From Flavobacterium aquidurense (GTDB taxonomy: Bacteria > Bacteroidota > Bacteroidia > Flavobacteriales > Flavobacteriaceae), in contig FNPS01000001.1 of the NCBI GenBank assembly GCA_900107365.1, positions 62,001 to 126,000 of the forward strand: a stretch of 64,000 nucleotides of DNA, written 5' to 3'. Below are positions 17,430-26,510 of the stretch, piece by piece (position 1 is the stretch's first letter; the number at the start of each line of letters is the position of its first letter). The position numbers were made by a program, and so were the translations under genes. The notes under the pieces are model-generated. The model saw only the letters and a program-made list of their open reading frames with translations. It made no database searches and was not told the origin of the DNA.

Positions 17430-19417
17430 GATAATTGTTCCTGTAGTTTTTTAATATCGTCACGTAATTTTGCTGCCTGTAAAAAGTCCAGTTCTTTAGC
17501 TGCTTTTTCCATTGATTTACGTTTCTCACGAATCATTTTTTCCAATTCCGCTTTCGATAAGTAAGCTGTTTCAGGCTCGGCGGCTGCAGTTAAAGTGTGT
17601 CCTAATTCATATTCTACCAATGGATTTTTAGTAAAGGCACTGTCTATCTTTTTATTTAATGCCTGGGGCGTAATATTATTTTCGGCGTTAAAATTAATTT
17701 GCTTGGTTCTGCGATATTCTGTTTCGTCGATAGTTTTTTGCATACTTCCCGTAATTTTATCTGCATACAAAATTGCTTTACCATTTAGATTTCTCGCCGC
17801 ACGTCCAATAGTTTGGGTCAATGATTTGTGGTTACGTAAAAAACCTTCTTTATCAGCATCTAATATAGCCACAAGTGAAACTTCGGGTAAATCTAAACCT
17901 TCACGAAGCAAGTTCACACCAATTAAAACATCAAAAATTCCTTTACGTAAATCCTGCATAATTTCGATACGCTCTAAAGTATCAACCTCAGAGTGAATGT
18001 AACGACATCGAATATTAACTTTTGTTAAATATTTGGCTAATTCTTCGGCCATTCTTTTGGTTAAAGTCGTCACTAAAACTCTTTCGTCTAACTCACAGCG
18101 AACCTGAATTTCTTCGATCAGATCATCAATCTGATTTAAGCTTGGTCGTACTTCTATAACGGGGTCTAGTAAACCTGTCGGGCGAATAATTTGTTCCACA
18201 TAGATACCATCTGATTTTTGCAATTCATAATCGGCAGGAGTTGCAGAAACATAAATAACCTGATTTTGCAAAGCTTCAAATTCTTCAAATTTCAAAGGAC
18301 GATTGTCCATTGCGGCCGGTAAACGGAAACCATACTCAACCAAATTTTCTTTACGGCTGCGATCGCCTCCGTACATAGCATGAACCTGCGAAACGGTTAC
18401 GTGACTTTCGTCTACAACCATCAAAAAATCACTCGGAAAATAATCCAATAAACAGAAAGGTCTTGTGCCGGCTTGTCGTCCGTCAAGATAACGGGAATAA
18501 TTTTCAATTCCGGAGCAGTAACCCAATTCGCGAATCATTTCTAAATCAAAATTGGTACGCTCTTCCAAACGTTTTGCTTCCAGATGTTTTCCTATTTCTT
18601 TAAAGTAATCAACTTGTTTAACTAAATCTTGTTGAATTTCCCAAATAGCACCTTGTAATACTTCAGGAGAAGTTACAAACATATTAGCAGGATAAATGGT
18701 CAGTCTCTTGAATTTTTCAATAACATGTGAAGTCTTGGCATCAAAAGATTCTATTTCTTCGATTTCATCTCCAAAGAAGTGAATTCTAAAAGCATCATCG
18801 GCATAACTGGGGTAAACTTCTACTGTATCTCCTTTAATTCGGAAGGTTCCGGGATTAAAATCGGCTTCCGTTCTGGCGTACAAACTTTGTACGAGGCTGT
18901 GTAATAACTTAGTTCTGGAGATGACCTGATCTCTAAATATTTCAATTACGTTTTTCTTAAACTCAACTGGATTTCCGATACCGTACAAACATGAAACCGA
19001 AGCAACAACCAAGATATCTCGTCGACCTGAAAGCAGGGAAGAGGTAGTGCTCAAACGCATTTTTTCAAGCTCTTCATTGATAGATAAATCTTTTTCGATG
19101 AAAACACCTGTGACCGGCATAAAAGCTTCTGGCTGATAGTAGTCATAGTACGAAACAAAATATTCAACCGCATTATTCGGAAAAAACTGTTTGAATTCAG
19201 AATACAATTGTGCGGCCAAAGTTTTATTATGGGCTAAGACTAAAGTCGGTCTTTGAACTTCTTCAATAACATTAGCAACCGTAAAGGTTTTTCCAGAACC
19301 GGTAACTCCTAATAGGGTTTGGTATTTTTCGCCATCCCGAACACCTTGTGCTAGTTTTTCAATCGCTTGTGGCTGATCGCCTTTTGGACTATATTCTGAG
19401 GATACCTGGAAATTCAT
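17426..19417 (-). CDS. uvrB: Excinuclease ABC subunit B
   Basis: 663 residues, full length. The helicase-like damage-verification subunit of nucleotide excision repair, acting between UvrA and UvrC. Walker A is GVTGSGKTF (about 38-46). The beta-hairpin that inserts between the strands is YYDYYQPEAF (about 91-100). Walker B is VVDESHV, and motif VI is QTIGRAARN. The C-terminal UVR coiled-coil, which contacts UvrC, is EKMIREKRKSMEKAAKELDF. Convergent with the TerB-like gene, with a 4-base overlap of the 3' ends. Confidence 0.97.
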   Translation of the reverse strand: MNFQVSSEYSPKGDQPQAIEKLAQGVRDGEKYQTLLGVTGSGKTFTVANVIEEVQRPTLVLAHNKTLAAQLYSEFKQFFPNNAVEYFVSYYDYYQPEAFMPVTGVFIEKDLSINEELEKMRLSTTSSLLSGRRDILVVASVSCLYGIGNPVEFKKNVIEIFRDQVISRTKLLHSLVQSLYARTEADFNPGTFRIKGDTVEVYPSYADDAFRIHFFGDEIEEIESFDAKTSHVIEKFKRLTIYPANMFVTSPEVLQGAIWEIQQDLVKQVDYFKEIGKHLEAKRLEERTNFDLEMIRELGYCSGIENYSRYLDGRQAGTRPFCLLDYFPSDFLMVVDESHVTVSQVHAMYGGDRSRKENLVEYGFRLPAAMDNRPLKFEEFEALQNQVIYVSATPADYELQKSDGIYVEQIIRPTGLLDPVIEVRPSLNQIDDLIEEIQVRCELDERVLVTTLTKRMAEELAKYLTKVNIRCRYIHSEVDTLERIEIMQDLRKGIFDVLIGVNLLREGLDLPEVSLVAILDADKEGFLRNHKSLTQTIGRAARNLNGKAILYADKITGSMQKTIDETEYRRTKQINFNAENNITPQALNKKIDSAFTKNPLVEYELGHTLTAAAEPETAYLSKAELEKMIREKRKSMEKAAKELDFLQAAKLRDDIKKLQEQLS

Positions 19418-19503
19418 TTTTGACTGATGAAAAGTTTAGTTTTGTAAAGATACAAAGTTTGATTTCTATAAAAAAGATAAAAAAAGCATCCAATTTATTT
19501 AAG

Positions 19504-20448
19504 TTATTTTAAAAAATCGGTCATCAAATCGTTTACGATTTTAGATTGATCAATGCTTAAAAAATGGCCCGCATCGGTTATTTTTTGAGTTTTACTTTTG
19601 ACTAAATATTTCTGTGCCCTTTCTAAACTTTCATCAGAATTGATCACATCGTGATCGCCAATTAAAACTAAAACCGGGTTTGTAATTGATTTTAACTCAT
19701 CATCTGAAAATGGCGTCATTTTCAGCATGCTTGAATTTGATTTAGCGTATTTGTTGGCCAAGTAAAATTGTCTTTTATAAATAGGGCTAATTTTTTCCGG
19801 ATGCGTTGAAAAAGTACTAAGCGTTTTTCCAAATTTCTTTTCACTTGGAAAAAGCTTTAGCATCAAAGCGGTTGTTGTTTTTCCAACCTTATCAATAAAT
19901 TTGAAAGTTTGTGCCGGACTCAGTAAAACTATTTTATCAATGTTGTTTTCTTTTTGAACGGCTAATAGAGTTGCGATCCAACCGCCTCGCGATGCACCTA
20001 CAATATCAAATTTCTTTAGCTTATAATGTTGGAAGATTTCATTGTACCAAATCACCATTTCCTCCGAAGAAAGTGGATTTGAAGTTAAAGTTGATTTGTT
20101 GGGTTCCATTAGGAAATCTATGGCGTAAATGCGATGATTTTTAGCAAGCGCTTTAATGTTTGGATACCACATTGTGGAGCTCGCGTCCATTCCGTGAAGG
20201 AGCACTAAAGCTTTTTCATTTTTTGGACCCGCTATAACGACGTGAGCAGTCCCTAAGCTGGTCTTTATATTTTCTTCTGTATAAGGAATGTCCCAAAGTT
20301 TTAGGGCTTTATCGTAGGATGCTATATAAGCTTGCTTTTCTGTTTTAGTCTCAAAAACGTAATCTTCAAATTTTGTTTTTTTAGAAGAAGCACAACTTGC
20401 AAGAAGCACGAATAATACTATTCTGAAGAATATTTTAGGTGTAGTCAT
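19504..20448 (-). CDS. Alpha/beta-hydrolase lipoprotein
   Basis: 314 residues with a lipoprotein signal, VLLASCASS; Cys19 would be lipidated, so the enzyme is membrane-anchored. The alpha/beta-hydrolase core shows LLHGMDASS (oxyanion region), the nucleophile elbow GASRGGW (Ser about 152), an acid in LIGDHDVIN and the final His in DAGHFLS. The substrate is unknown. It lies 86 bases upstream of uvrB on the same strand with no obvious link. Confidence 0.8.
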   Translation of the reverse strand: MTTPKIFFRIVLFVLLASCASSKKTKFEDYVFETKTEKQAYIASYDKALKLWDIPYTEENIKTSLGTAHVVIAGPKNEKALVLLHGMDASSTMWYPNIKALAKNHRIYAIDFLMEPNKSTLTSNPLSSEEMVIWYNEIFQHYKLKKFDIVGASRGGWIATLLAVQKENNIDKIVLLSPAQTFKFIDKVGKTTTALMLKLFPSEKKFGKTLSTFSTHPEKISPIYKRQFYLANKYAKSNSSMLKMTPFSDDELKSITNPVLVLIGDHDVINSDESLERAQKYLVKSKTQKITDAGHFLSIDQSKIVNDLMTDFLK

Positions 20449-20524
20449 AAAAATTCAATTTACTTTAAAGGTACGATAATCGCTTGTACAAAAAGTATTA
20501 GAATTTTGATTTAAAGTATCAGAA

Positions 20525-20764
20525 TTATAATTTTTTAGGGTCCCTAACTGTCAAATGATAAAGCTGCACAAAAGCCAAAATAGCATTCGGAATAATAATC
20601 GGTAAAAGCCATTGACTGAAATCTTTGTAATTTATTAAGAAGATACCATAAATTACAAAACAAATACATCCAAATAAATTAATCAATCTGATTTTTCTGA
20701 GGTCTTTCAATAAAAAACCTCCCACTATAAAAACGGACGCAAGGTAACCAATATAATCTGCCAT
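20525..20764 (-). CDS. Small three- to four-helix membrane protein, YgjV-like
   Basis: 79 residues from MADYIGYLAS, chosen over an upstream ATG (20821) whose extra residues are not hydrophobic and overlap the rlmF end region. It has short hydrophobic helices, GYLASVFIVGGFLL, NLFGCICFVIYGIFL and LLPIIIPNAILAFVQL. The length, the helix pattern and the GxxASxF start resemble the YgjV (Imp-YgjV) family of inner-membrane proteins. Function unknown. Confidence 0.6.
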   Translation of the reverse strand: MADYIGYLASVFIVGGFLLKDLRKIRLINLFGCICFVIYGIFLINYKDFSQWLLPIIIPNAILAFVQLYHLTVRDPKKL

Positions 20765-20824
20765 GTTTTTGATATTAAATGATTTACAATCAAATCTACC
20801 AAAAGCAAATAATAATATCAAGTT

Positions 20825-21796
20825 TTATTGCTGAAAATCAACGTTTTGAATTTTCCACGATTTTTGCTGTGCTTCGCTTAAAAAAGTCCACGCTACAATT
20901 CGGCTGGTTTTTTGGCCTTGAGCCATATCAATTGTTTTTATAGAAGCGGCATTTACTTTGTTCAGCGTTTTATAAATGCTTGAAAGATTTTCTCTTTTAG
21001 AAACCAAAGTTGTAAACCATTGACATTGCATAGCATACTTGGCACTTTCATAAATCATTTGAGTAACAAAGCCAATTTCACCACCGTTGCACCATAATTC
21101 GTCGTTTTGTCCTCCAAAATTTAAAACAGGATTATTGTTTTTCTTTTCCTTTGGATTTAAATTAGAGACTTTTCTTGATGTACTTTTATTCGCTTCTTCA
21201 GCTGATGCATGAAAAGGTGGATTGCACATTGTGAAAGTAAAACGATCTTCGGGTGTAATTATGTTTTTGAAAATAAAACGGGATTCTATTTGTAATTGTA
21301 AACTTATTGCATCGATTAGTTTTGGATTTCTTTCAATAATCTTACTGCAGTTTTCAATAGCTTTCTTATCAATATCAGTAGCAACAAAACTCCAGTCGTA
21401 AATTGCATTTCCTAAAATTGGATAAATACAGTTGGAACCTGTTCCTACATCTAAACCCAAAACATCTGAACCCAGAGGAATTATTCCGTTATTGGTTTCC
21501 GCTAATAAGTCAGCTAAATAGTGTATGTAGTCTGCTCTTCCGGGAATTGGAGGGCAAAGGTAATTCCTTGGAATATCCCAATTTTGAATGTCATAATACG
21601 TTTGCAATAAAGCCTTATTAAGAACTTTTACCGAAACAGGATTACTGAAATCAACAGTTTCAATTCCATGTAGATTAATGGCAACATGCGATTTTAATTC
21701 AGGACAATTTGAAATAAGAAGTTTGAAATCGTAACGGGAACGATGAAGATTTCGAGGATGTAAATTGGTTTTTTCCGAATTGTCTGTTGCTTTCAT
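20825..21796 (-). CDS. rlmF: 23S rRNA (adenine-1618-N6)-methyltransferase
   Basis: 323 residues from MKATDNSEKTNLHPRN. It methylates A1618 of 23S rRNA with S-adenosylmethionine. The N-terminal LHPRNLHRSRYDF and CPPIPGRADYIHYLADLL are distinctive of RlmF (YbiN). The SAM-binding loop is LDVGTGSNCIYPI. The N6-adenine methylase motif IV is CNPPFHAS, which places the target amino group. Core gene; it marks the left chromosomal border of the cassette island that starts at about 21850. Confidence 0.92.
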   Translation of the reverse strand: MKATDNSEKTNLHPRNLHRSRYDFKLLISNCPELKSHVAINLHGIETVDFSNPVSVKVLNKALLQTYYDIQNWDIPRNYLCPPIPGRADYIHYLADLLAETNNGIIPLGSDVLGLDVGTGSNCIYPILGNAIYDWSFVATDIDKKAIENCSKIIERNPKLIDAISLQLQIESRFIFKNIITPEDRFTFTMCNPPFHASAEEANKSTSRKVSNLNPKEKKNNNPVLNFGGQNDELWCNGGEIGFVTQMIYESAKYAMQCQWFTTLVSKRENLSSIYKTLNKVNAASIKTIDMAQGQKTSRIVAWTFLSEAQQKSWKIQNVDFQQ

Positions 21797-21854
21797 TTTG
21801 TAAATTTGGTGCAAAGATAGTCATTCCTTTTTTAGAAAAGATTTTGTCAAACTT

Positions 21855-21895
21855 TCTATTAGATCAAGTGGTCAAATACGGGGTTGTTGGCCAAT
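21855..21895 (-). repeat. Eroded attC-like site 5 (distal end of the cassette array)
   Basis: The stretch CAAACTTTCTATTAGATCAA, then GTGGTCAAATAC and GTTGTTGGCC, parallels the right half of site 4 (CAACTTTCAATTAAACAG, TTGCTCAAATCC, GTTGTTGTAGC). It lies immediately after the last cassette gene, where an attC-like site is expected. The other half of the hairpin is missing, and rlmF follows. Weak by itself, better by position. Confidence 0.4.
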
Positions 21896-21914
21896 CGGTT
21901 TTTCTTATTTATTG

Positions 21915-22478
21915 CTACCAATCAGGTTTCCAATTTTCTAAATATGCTATAGGAATATTACGTTTTACATAAATTGTTCCCGAATGTCCCGATTGAAGCG
22001 TTGTTATGGAGTCTTTATTTATAGTTGCCTTTTCTCTTAATATTTGGTGACTACATTGAAAAACTATTGAAAATTTTATTTTCATTTTGTTTCCCTCTAT
22101 AAAATAATAACCCATTGTAGCTTTGCTTGGGTTAAAATGCGCTCTGGTTAATTTCAAAGTGTCAGATTTATGAATTGAGAATATTCCAACTTTATTATTA
22201 GAATAAAATTTTAAGTAGCTTACGAACGGATAACTATTTTCATCATTTTTTTCAAAGAAAACATATTCTTTGCTAATATTATTTATAGCAAAGTTTATTT
22301 TTTCTTTATAGACGGCCAAAGTGTCGATGTTATCTATTTTTGCATTTTTATGTTTGTAATCATTTATTTTTCTTCTGGAAGAACCATTTTTTGAATATAA
22401 TCCATTATAGCAACAACTTATTACTAAGAAAGATAAACTAGATAGTAAGAAAATGTTTTTATATAGTTTGTACTTCAT
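21915..22478 (-). CDS. Cassette gene 5: lipoprotein of unknown function
   Basis: 187 residues. A lipoprotein signal with lipobox SFLVISC (Cys22; a second Cys follows) would anchor it to a membrane. The mature part is polar with several short beta-type strands (YPFVSYLKFYSNNKVGIFSI) and no recognised motif. The gene lies in the minus-strand series of unrelated small genes downstream of the recombinase, between eroded attC-like sites 4 and 5, and is the most distal cassette. Older cassettes at the far end of arrays typically carry decayed sites, as here. Confidence 0.65.
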   Translation of the reverse strand: MKYKLYKNIFLLSSLSFLVISCCYNGLYSKNGSSRRKINDYKHKNAKIDNIDTLAVYKEKINFAINNISKEYVFFEKNDENSYPFVSYLKFYSNNKVGIFSIHKSDTLKLTRAHFNPSKATMGYYFIEGNKMKIKFSIVFQCSHQILREKATINKDSITTLQSGHSGTIYVKRNIPIAYLENWKPDW

Positions 22479-22494
22479 TTGTTAATATTTATAA

Positions 22495-22612
22495 GTTCAA
22501 TATTTTTGCAAACTGTCGCCCAATTTTCTTCGGGCTTACTAAATCATTTCCAAGCCAAAATCAACTTTCAATTAAACAGTTGCTCAAATCCGTTGTTGTA
22601 GCTGTTATTAGT
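22495..22612 (-). repeat. Partly decayed attC-like site 4
   Basis: The right half is well conserved: CTTTCAATTAAACAGTTGC, TCAAATCCGTTGTTGTAGC, then box GTTATTAGT (22604-22612), which on the minus strand gives ACTAATAAC after the pseudogene. The left half (AAACTGTCGCCC, TTCTTCGGGC) only partly retains the pairing arm. No clear GTT box precedes the next gene, and the element is about 20 bases shorter than the 137-bp intact sites. Probably no longer a good recombination substrate. Confidence 0.6.
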
Positions 22613-22618
22613 TCGGTT

Positions 22619-22872
22619 TTATTTTTTCTCAAGATTTTTATTTAGTCTTCGCAATTCTATTAAAATTGAATCATTTTTATCCAACTTGCACAACCGCAAC
22701 TAAAAACGGCATAATCTAATTCTAATGTTTGAATTTTAGATTTTAAAATGTTGTTCGGATTAGCCATTTCTTCACCTCTTTTAAATTCAACTTTCCTTTT
22801 AGTTTTTACAGGTAATAAGTTTATAGGCAATTTATCATCTTCATGTTTGCAATAATTACATAAAGTGAGAGC
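22619..22872 (-). pseudogene. Remnant of a cassette gene (truncated and frameshifted)
   Basis: A minus-strand frame from 22872 to 22660 reads through CNYCKHEDDKLPINLLPVKT, FKRGEEMANPNN and YAVFSCGCASWIK, then stops. Adding one A in the A5 of ATAAAAATG restores a continuation DSILIELRRLNKNLEKK ending at 22619-22621, just before the site 4 box. The start of the gene is absent, lost where it abuts the hydrolase gene. The Cys-rich SCGC motif suggests a secreted or metal-binding protein. It is evidence of a deletion that merged two cassettes. Confidence 0.6.
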
Positions 22873-22873
22873 T

Positions 22874-23773
22874 TTATTTTGATGCCTTAGACTGCTTAAT
22901 GTTCAAAGCTTTCTGTTTTATCCATTGAAGTGAAATAGCGAAAGGTTCTGTAATATTGTCAGAAGAAGTATTGTGTCCTAAGGTTGAAAACAAGGTATAT
23001 TCGAAAGGTTTGCCTTGTGCTTTCAATGTATTTAATTGCTCTATACACAACTTTACCGGAATCTGTATATCTTTTTCTCCAAAAAGCCAGATACCAGGAA
23101 TTGAAAGAGTATTCAACGGAATTTTTGGGTCAGTAGCTGTAAATTGATACTTGTCAGGATCATTTTTAATATGTTCCCGAGCATCTGATTCTGTATGATT
23201 TTCCCAAAAATTATTGTTTCCATTAGTATAAAACTGAAATCGAAGCTGTTCTAGCGTTGTAATTGTTGGGCAACTAAATAAAACCATAAATTCTATTTTT
23301 GGATTTTTACTTGCTGCAATTGGGATGATCCATCCTGCCTGACTGAAGCCAACTAATCCAATAGGTGTTTTTTTATCTTTCAAATAATTTCGAAATGTAA
23401 TTACTGCTGCACTTGCATCGTCAGCTAATAAATTAAGATTAGTAGTGTCAATATTATTCGTACCAACAGTTGGTCCTACATATACACCGCCGGACTCTCC
23501 AACTCCACGTTTATCATATGTCAATACAGCAATACCTTCCTTTGCAAGACGTTTAGCGAACTCCATTTCTCTTTTTACAGGATCAGACCCATGAACAATT
23601 ACGACTGCTGCAAATATTTTTTTGGGCATTAAAATGGAGCCTGCGAGGGTAATGCCCTGACTTTCAAATTTTACATCCTGAATGGTAAAGTCGGTCGATT
23701 GTGAAAAGACCATTTCTGGTAAGGTTATTAATAAGAACCAAAGAAGTGCTTTAGAAAAAAAGTTGTTATTCAT
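22874..23773 (-). CDS. Cassette gene 4: secreted alpha/beta-hydrolase
   Basis: 299 residues with a signal peptide (about 1-24, ending VFS). A dienelactone-hydrolase/prolyl-oligopeptidase-like alpha/beta fold: VIVHGSDPVKR near the oxyanion hole, YDKRGVGES, the nucleophile elbow GFSQAGW (Ser about 148), acid in FGEKDIQIP, and His in LGHNTSS. Likely a periplasmic esterase or peptidase. Its cassette start box is ATTGCAGGC (23821-23829), but no matching GCCTGCAAT follows the gene; a pseudogene from another cassette is joined to it instead. It has thus lost its own attC-like site and become fixed. Confidence 0.75.
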   Translation of the reverse strand: MNNNFFSKALLWFLLITLPEMVFSQSTDFTIQDVKFESQGITLAGSILMPKKIFAAVVIVHGSDPVKREMEFAKRLAKEGIAVLTYDKRGVGESGGVYVGPTVGTNNIDTTNLNLLADDASAAVITFRNYLKDKKTPIGLVGFSQAGWIIPIAASKNPKIEFMVLFSCPTITTLEQLRFQFYTNGNNNFWENHTESDAREHIKNDPDKYQFTATDPKIPLNTLSIPGIWLFGEKDIQIPVKLCIEQLNTLKAQGKPFEYTLFSTLGHNTSSDNITEPFAISLQWIKQKALNIKQSKASK

Positions 23774-23820
23774 AATAGTTTAATATGAAAAAATGTATTG
23801 AATGTATATCGTTAGCAATT

Positions 23821-23957
23821 GCCTGCAATGTTCTCGCGCTATACACAGGCTGGGATTAAGAAAGCTTAAACTTTTGGTTAAAAACTATTTTTTCAAACAC
23901 AAAACCATCTTCAAATTAAGCCAAATCCCCAGCTTGCTTGTAGCGTGTGTTAGCTGC
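23821..23957 (-). repeat. Intact attC-like site 3 (137 bp)
   Basis: The only preserved site not interrupted by an insertion. In plus coordinates: box GCCTGCAAT (23821-23829), GTTC, arm CGCTATACACAGGCTGGGATT (23837-23857), a central loop of about 66 bases, arm AATCCCC-AGCTTGCTTG-TAGCG (23924-23945) inverse to the first, then box GTTAGCTGC (23949-23957). On the minus strand it follows cassette gene 3 directly. Cassette 3 begins GTTAGCGGC and ends GCAGCTAAC, inverse but for one base. This is the layout of an integron attC site. Confidence 0.7.
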
Positions 23958-23960
23958 AGC

Positions 23961-24635
23961 TTATGTCAGATTAAAAATATTTACCAATTCTTTATTAATG
24001 GATATTTCAGGGTTATTAGTTTCTACTTGAATTATGAAAAAACCTCTGGCACTTTTATAAAGAACCAGTAAAGTTTGCATCCTGCCATCAGGATATCGAA
24101 AGTATATATAGTCTTCAAACTTGCTATTCGTAAAACTCATTCCGTCAATAGTACCCAAGAAGCCCTTGTATGAAGAACTTTGAAATGTGTCTTGGATGGT
24201 TGAGTTCTTAGATAAATTAACATTTATTATATTGTCAAAATTTCTTCCAAAACACACAGCAGTCTGGGGACTACTCTTAGAGTTGAGAACTTCTCCTTTT
24301 CCATACATGATATCTATGTCTTGAGTTGATTTGTCATAATTGATAACTGCATCGGTCAATTTAATTTTGTCAAGATCGTCAAAGTGCCAAATTGAAACTA
24401 GAAAATGTTCCTTGTAAATAAAATGGCAGAGAATATCATTGTCCTTAACCCAACTTCCTTGAAAATGTGGGTCAATATCTTTAATAGCGGAGTCAGTAAA
24501 CAGCCATAAATATTCCTTCTGGTTGTCCCAACTCGAATGGTGTGTGTTCGTTCGGATATAAATAATAAAGTAAAAGACTATACTTAGCGGTATTGCTATA
24601 AGTAAGTATGTTTTCAATCTTTTTCTGTGTTTCAT
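23961..24635 (-). CDS. Cassette gene 3: membrane-anchored protein of unknown function
   Basis: 224 residues. One N-terminal transmembrane segment (about 9-27, TYLLIAIPLSIVFYFIIYI) and a large outer domain with mixed strands. No recognised motif; GRNFDNIINVNLS and GFFIIQVETNN are typical beta-rich stretches. The stop codon lies 4 bases before the R-type box of site 3, and the start is about 24 bases inside the cassette start box at 24659-24667, leaving almost no non-coding DNA. That compactness is typical of gene cassettes. Confidence 0.65.
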   Translation of the reverse strand: MKHRKRLKTYLLIAIPLSIVFYFIIYIRTNTHHSSWDNQKEYLWLFTDSAIKDIDPHFQGSWVKDNDILCHFIYKEHFLVSIWHFDDLDKIKLTDAVINYDKSTQDIDIMYGKGEVLNSKSSPQTAVCFGRNFDNIINVNLSKNSTIQDTFQSSSYKGFLGTIDGMSFTNSKFEDYIYFRYPDGRMQTLLVLYKSARGFFIIQVETNNPEISINKELVNIFNLT

Positions 24636-24667
24636 TCGGGTGTGATGTCAAATAAGTTGCCGCTAAC

Positions 24668-26377
24668 GTCAGTCTGTGAAAAAACCTTCGTTTGATTACA
24701 AACAAATATAGGAAAGTATTGCTTTAAAACAGGATTTTTCGTATTTTTAGTAATGCAACATATCCTAGGAATTTCCCGCTATCAGATGCGTATTTCAAGT
24801 TTAGAAGACACCATCAGTCAAGAGAATCAGGTTCGTTTTATAGATGCTTTTGTATTGTTTTTAGATTTATCTAAGCTTGATTTTGAAGTTAAAACGCTCA
24901 AAAAAGAAGGCCGTCCGAGTTACGATACCAAAGCTTTTCTTAAAATCTATTTGTATGGTTATCTTAACGGAATAAGAAGCTCTCGAAAATTAGAAAAAGA
25001 ATGTTTCAGAAATATAGAAATGCAGTGGCTATTGGAAGACATTCGACCGAATTACCACAGTATTTCTGATTTCAGAAAAGACAATCCTTTAGCATTAAAG
25101 AACTTATTCAAACTCTTTGTTAGTTTTTTAAAAGATGCAGATTTAATAGCAGGGGAAACCATTGCTATTGACGGAACTAAAAGTAGGGCGCACAACAGCA
25201 AAAAGGCCAATTTTAATCAAAAGAAAATTGACAAGCACCTGGCCTATATTGAAGCAAAAAGCCAAGAATATCTTGATGCTTTGGAGGAAAATGATACCAA
25301 AGTAAATTCTTCGGAAATGAAAAACATAAAACAAAAAATAGAACGTTTACAACAAAATAAAATCCGCTATGAATTGCTGGAAGAAAAATTAAAAGCAAGC
25401 GGCGAACCTCAAATAAGCACTACTGATAGCGATGCCAGAGCCTTATTAGTACAAGGACAAGTAGTCGAAATTTCATTTAATATGCAGGCAGCAGTCGATG
25501 CCAAACACAATCTGGTAGTAGCCACCCATACTATCAACAAGAATGACCGCAGTGCTTTATCTGCCATTGCTATAGAAGCCAAAGAGAATTTAGGTATAGA
25601 AACTTATACCGCATTGGTAGACAAAGGCTATCATAATGGCAAACAAATAGAAATCTGCAAAAAAGCGAACATCACTACAATTGTAGCGCAGCCCGAACAA
25701 GGAAAAAATAAAGAAAGGATATTGGAGGGTTATTTGATCTCGAAGTTCCAATATGACCAAACCACTGACACCTATACTTGCCCACAAGGAGAAACCCTTA
25801 AAACTACAGGCCACTGGCACAAGAAAACAGATAGTGATAGTTATGAATTCAAGAGATACCGAACATCCAAATGCAGGGAATGTCCCGTAAAGCATTTATG
25901 TACCAGCAGGGTGGCTGGACGAGATATAGACCGTAGTCAATATGCTGATGCCGTAGAAGAAAACAACAAACGTTATCACGCAAATGCACAGCTCTACCGC
26001 AAGAGGCAGGAAATAAACGAACATATCTTTGGCACGATTAAACGGCAATGGGGCTATAATCACACTAATTTAACAGGATTGGAAAAAGTAAACGGAGAAC
26101 ATAGCTTGATTATGCTGGTGTATAACATCAAACGGAGTATCAATATACTTGGTGTACCGGATCTGATCGCAAAACTCCAAAAATGGAACTCACCCTACAA
26201 GGCAAAAGTCTTGCTTTTAATAAAAATGAGTTATTTAAAGCTAAATACAACGCGCAATTTTTATCAAATGAAATTTGCAGCCTAAAAAAAGAACCTTCTC
26301 AGAAGGCTTTATTTGAATTGCAGGATTGTAAAATTTGAGGATTTTGAGAAAAAAAAGAGGTTTTTTCACAGCCTGAC
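24668..26377 (+). mobile_element. IS1182-family insertion sequence, copy A (1710 bp)
   Basis: Ends are imperfect inverted repeats of about 20 bp: GTCAGTCTGTGAAAAAACCT at the left and, inverted, GTCAGGCTGTGAAAAAACCT at the right (one mismatch). It carries one transposase gene. Same length as copy B at 27107-28816, and the two transposases are identical, so at least one insertion is recent. The flanks are GCCGCTAAC on the left and GTTCTGGCG on the right, with no target duplication. It splits attC-like site 2 exactly between AAC and GTT. Confidence 0.9.
24753..26285 (+). CDS. IS1182-family transposase, copy A
   Basis: 510 residues, full length for the family. The N-terminal DUF772-type domain has FIDAFVLFLDLS, GRPSYDTKAFLKIYLYGY and NIEMQWLLEDIRPNYHSISD. 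The RNase-H-like DDE core has IAIDGTKSRAHNSKK (first Asp), ALVDKGYHNGKQI (second Asp) and a C-terminal EINEHIFGTIKRQWGYNH (Glu). Before the last acid is a zinc-like Cys pattern, CRECPVKHLC. It catalyses cut or copy and paste of the element. A hairpin with CCTTCT and AGAAGG just after the stop may be its terminator. Identical to the protein at 27192-28724. Confidence 0.93.
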   Translation: MQHILGISRYQMRISSLEDTISQENQVRFIDAFVLFLDLSKLDFEVKTLKKEGRPSYDTKAFLKIYLYGYLNGIRSSRKLEKECFRNIEMQWLLEDIRPNYHSISDFRKDNPLALKNLFKLFVSFLKDADLIAGETIAIDGTKSRAHNSKKANFNQKKIDKHLAYIEAKSQEYLDALEENDTKVNSSEMKNIKQKIERLQQNKIRYELLEEKLKASGEPQISTTDSDARALLVQGQVVEISFNMQAAVDAKHNLVVATHTINKNDRSALSAIAIEAKENLGIETYTALVDKGYHNGKQIEICKKANITTIVAQPEQGKNKERILEGYLISKFQYDQTTDTYTCPQGETLKTTGHWHKKTDSDSYEFKRYRTSKCRECPVKHLCTSRVAGRDIDRSQYADAVEENNKRYHANAQLYRKRQEINEHIFGTIKRQWGYNHTNLTGLEKVNGEHSLIMLVYNIKRSINILGVPDLIAKLQKWNSPYKAKVLLLIKMSYLKLNTTRNFYQMKFAA

Positions 26378-26505
26378 GTTCTGGCGCTACAGCGGGTTTG
26401 GGACTAAATTAAGCCCTATTCTCGGATTTACCAAATCATTCCAAATACAAAACCATCTTTCCATTAAGCCAAATGCCCAAATCCGTTGTAGTGGCTGTTG
26501 TAGGC
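26378..26505 (-). repeat. attC-like site 2, split by IS copy A
   Basis: 128 bp here plus the 9-bp box GCCGCTAAC at 24659-24667, on the far side of the insertion sequence, rebuild a 137-bp site. Arm CTACAGCGGGTTTGGG (26387-26402) pairs with CCCAAATCCGTTGTAG (26476-26491), with two G-T wobbles. The end box GTTGTAGGC (26497-26505) is the inverse of the start box of the same cassette, GCCTACAAC at 27098-27106 in plus orientation. It follows cassette gene 2 by only five bases. Confidence 0.75.
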
Positions 26506-26510
26506 AGTTT

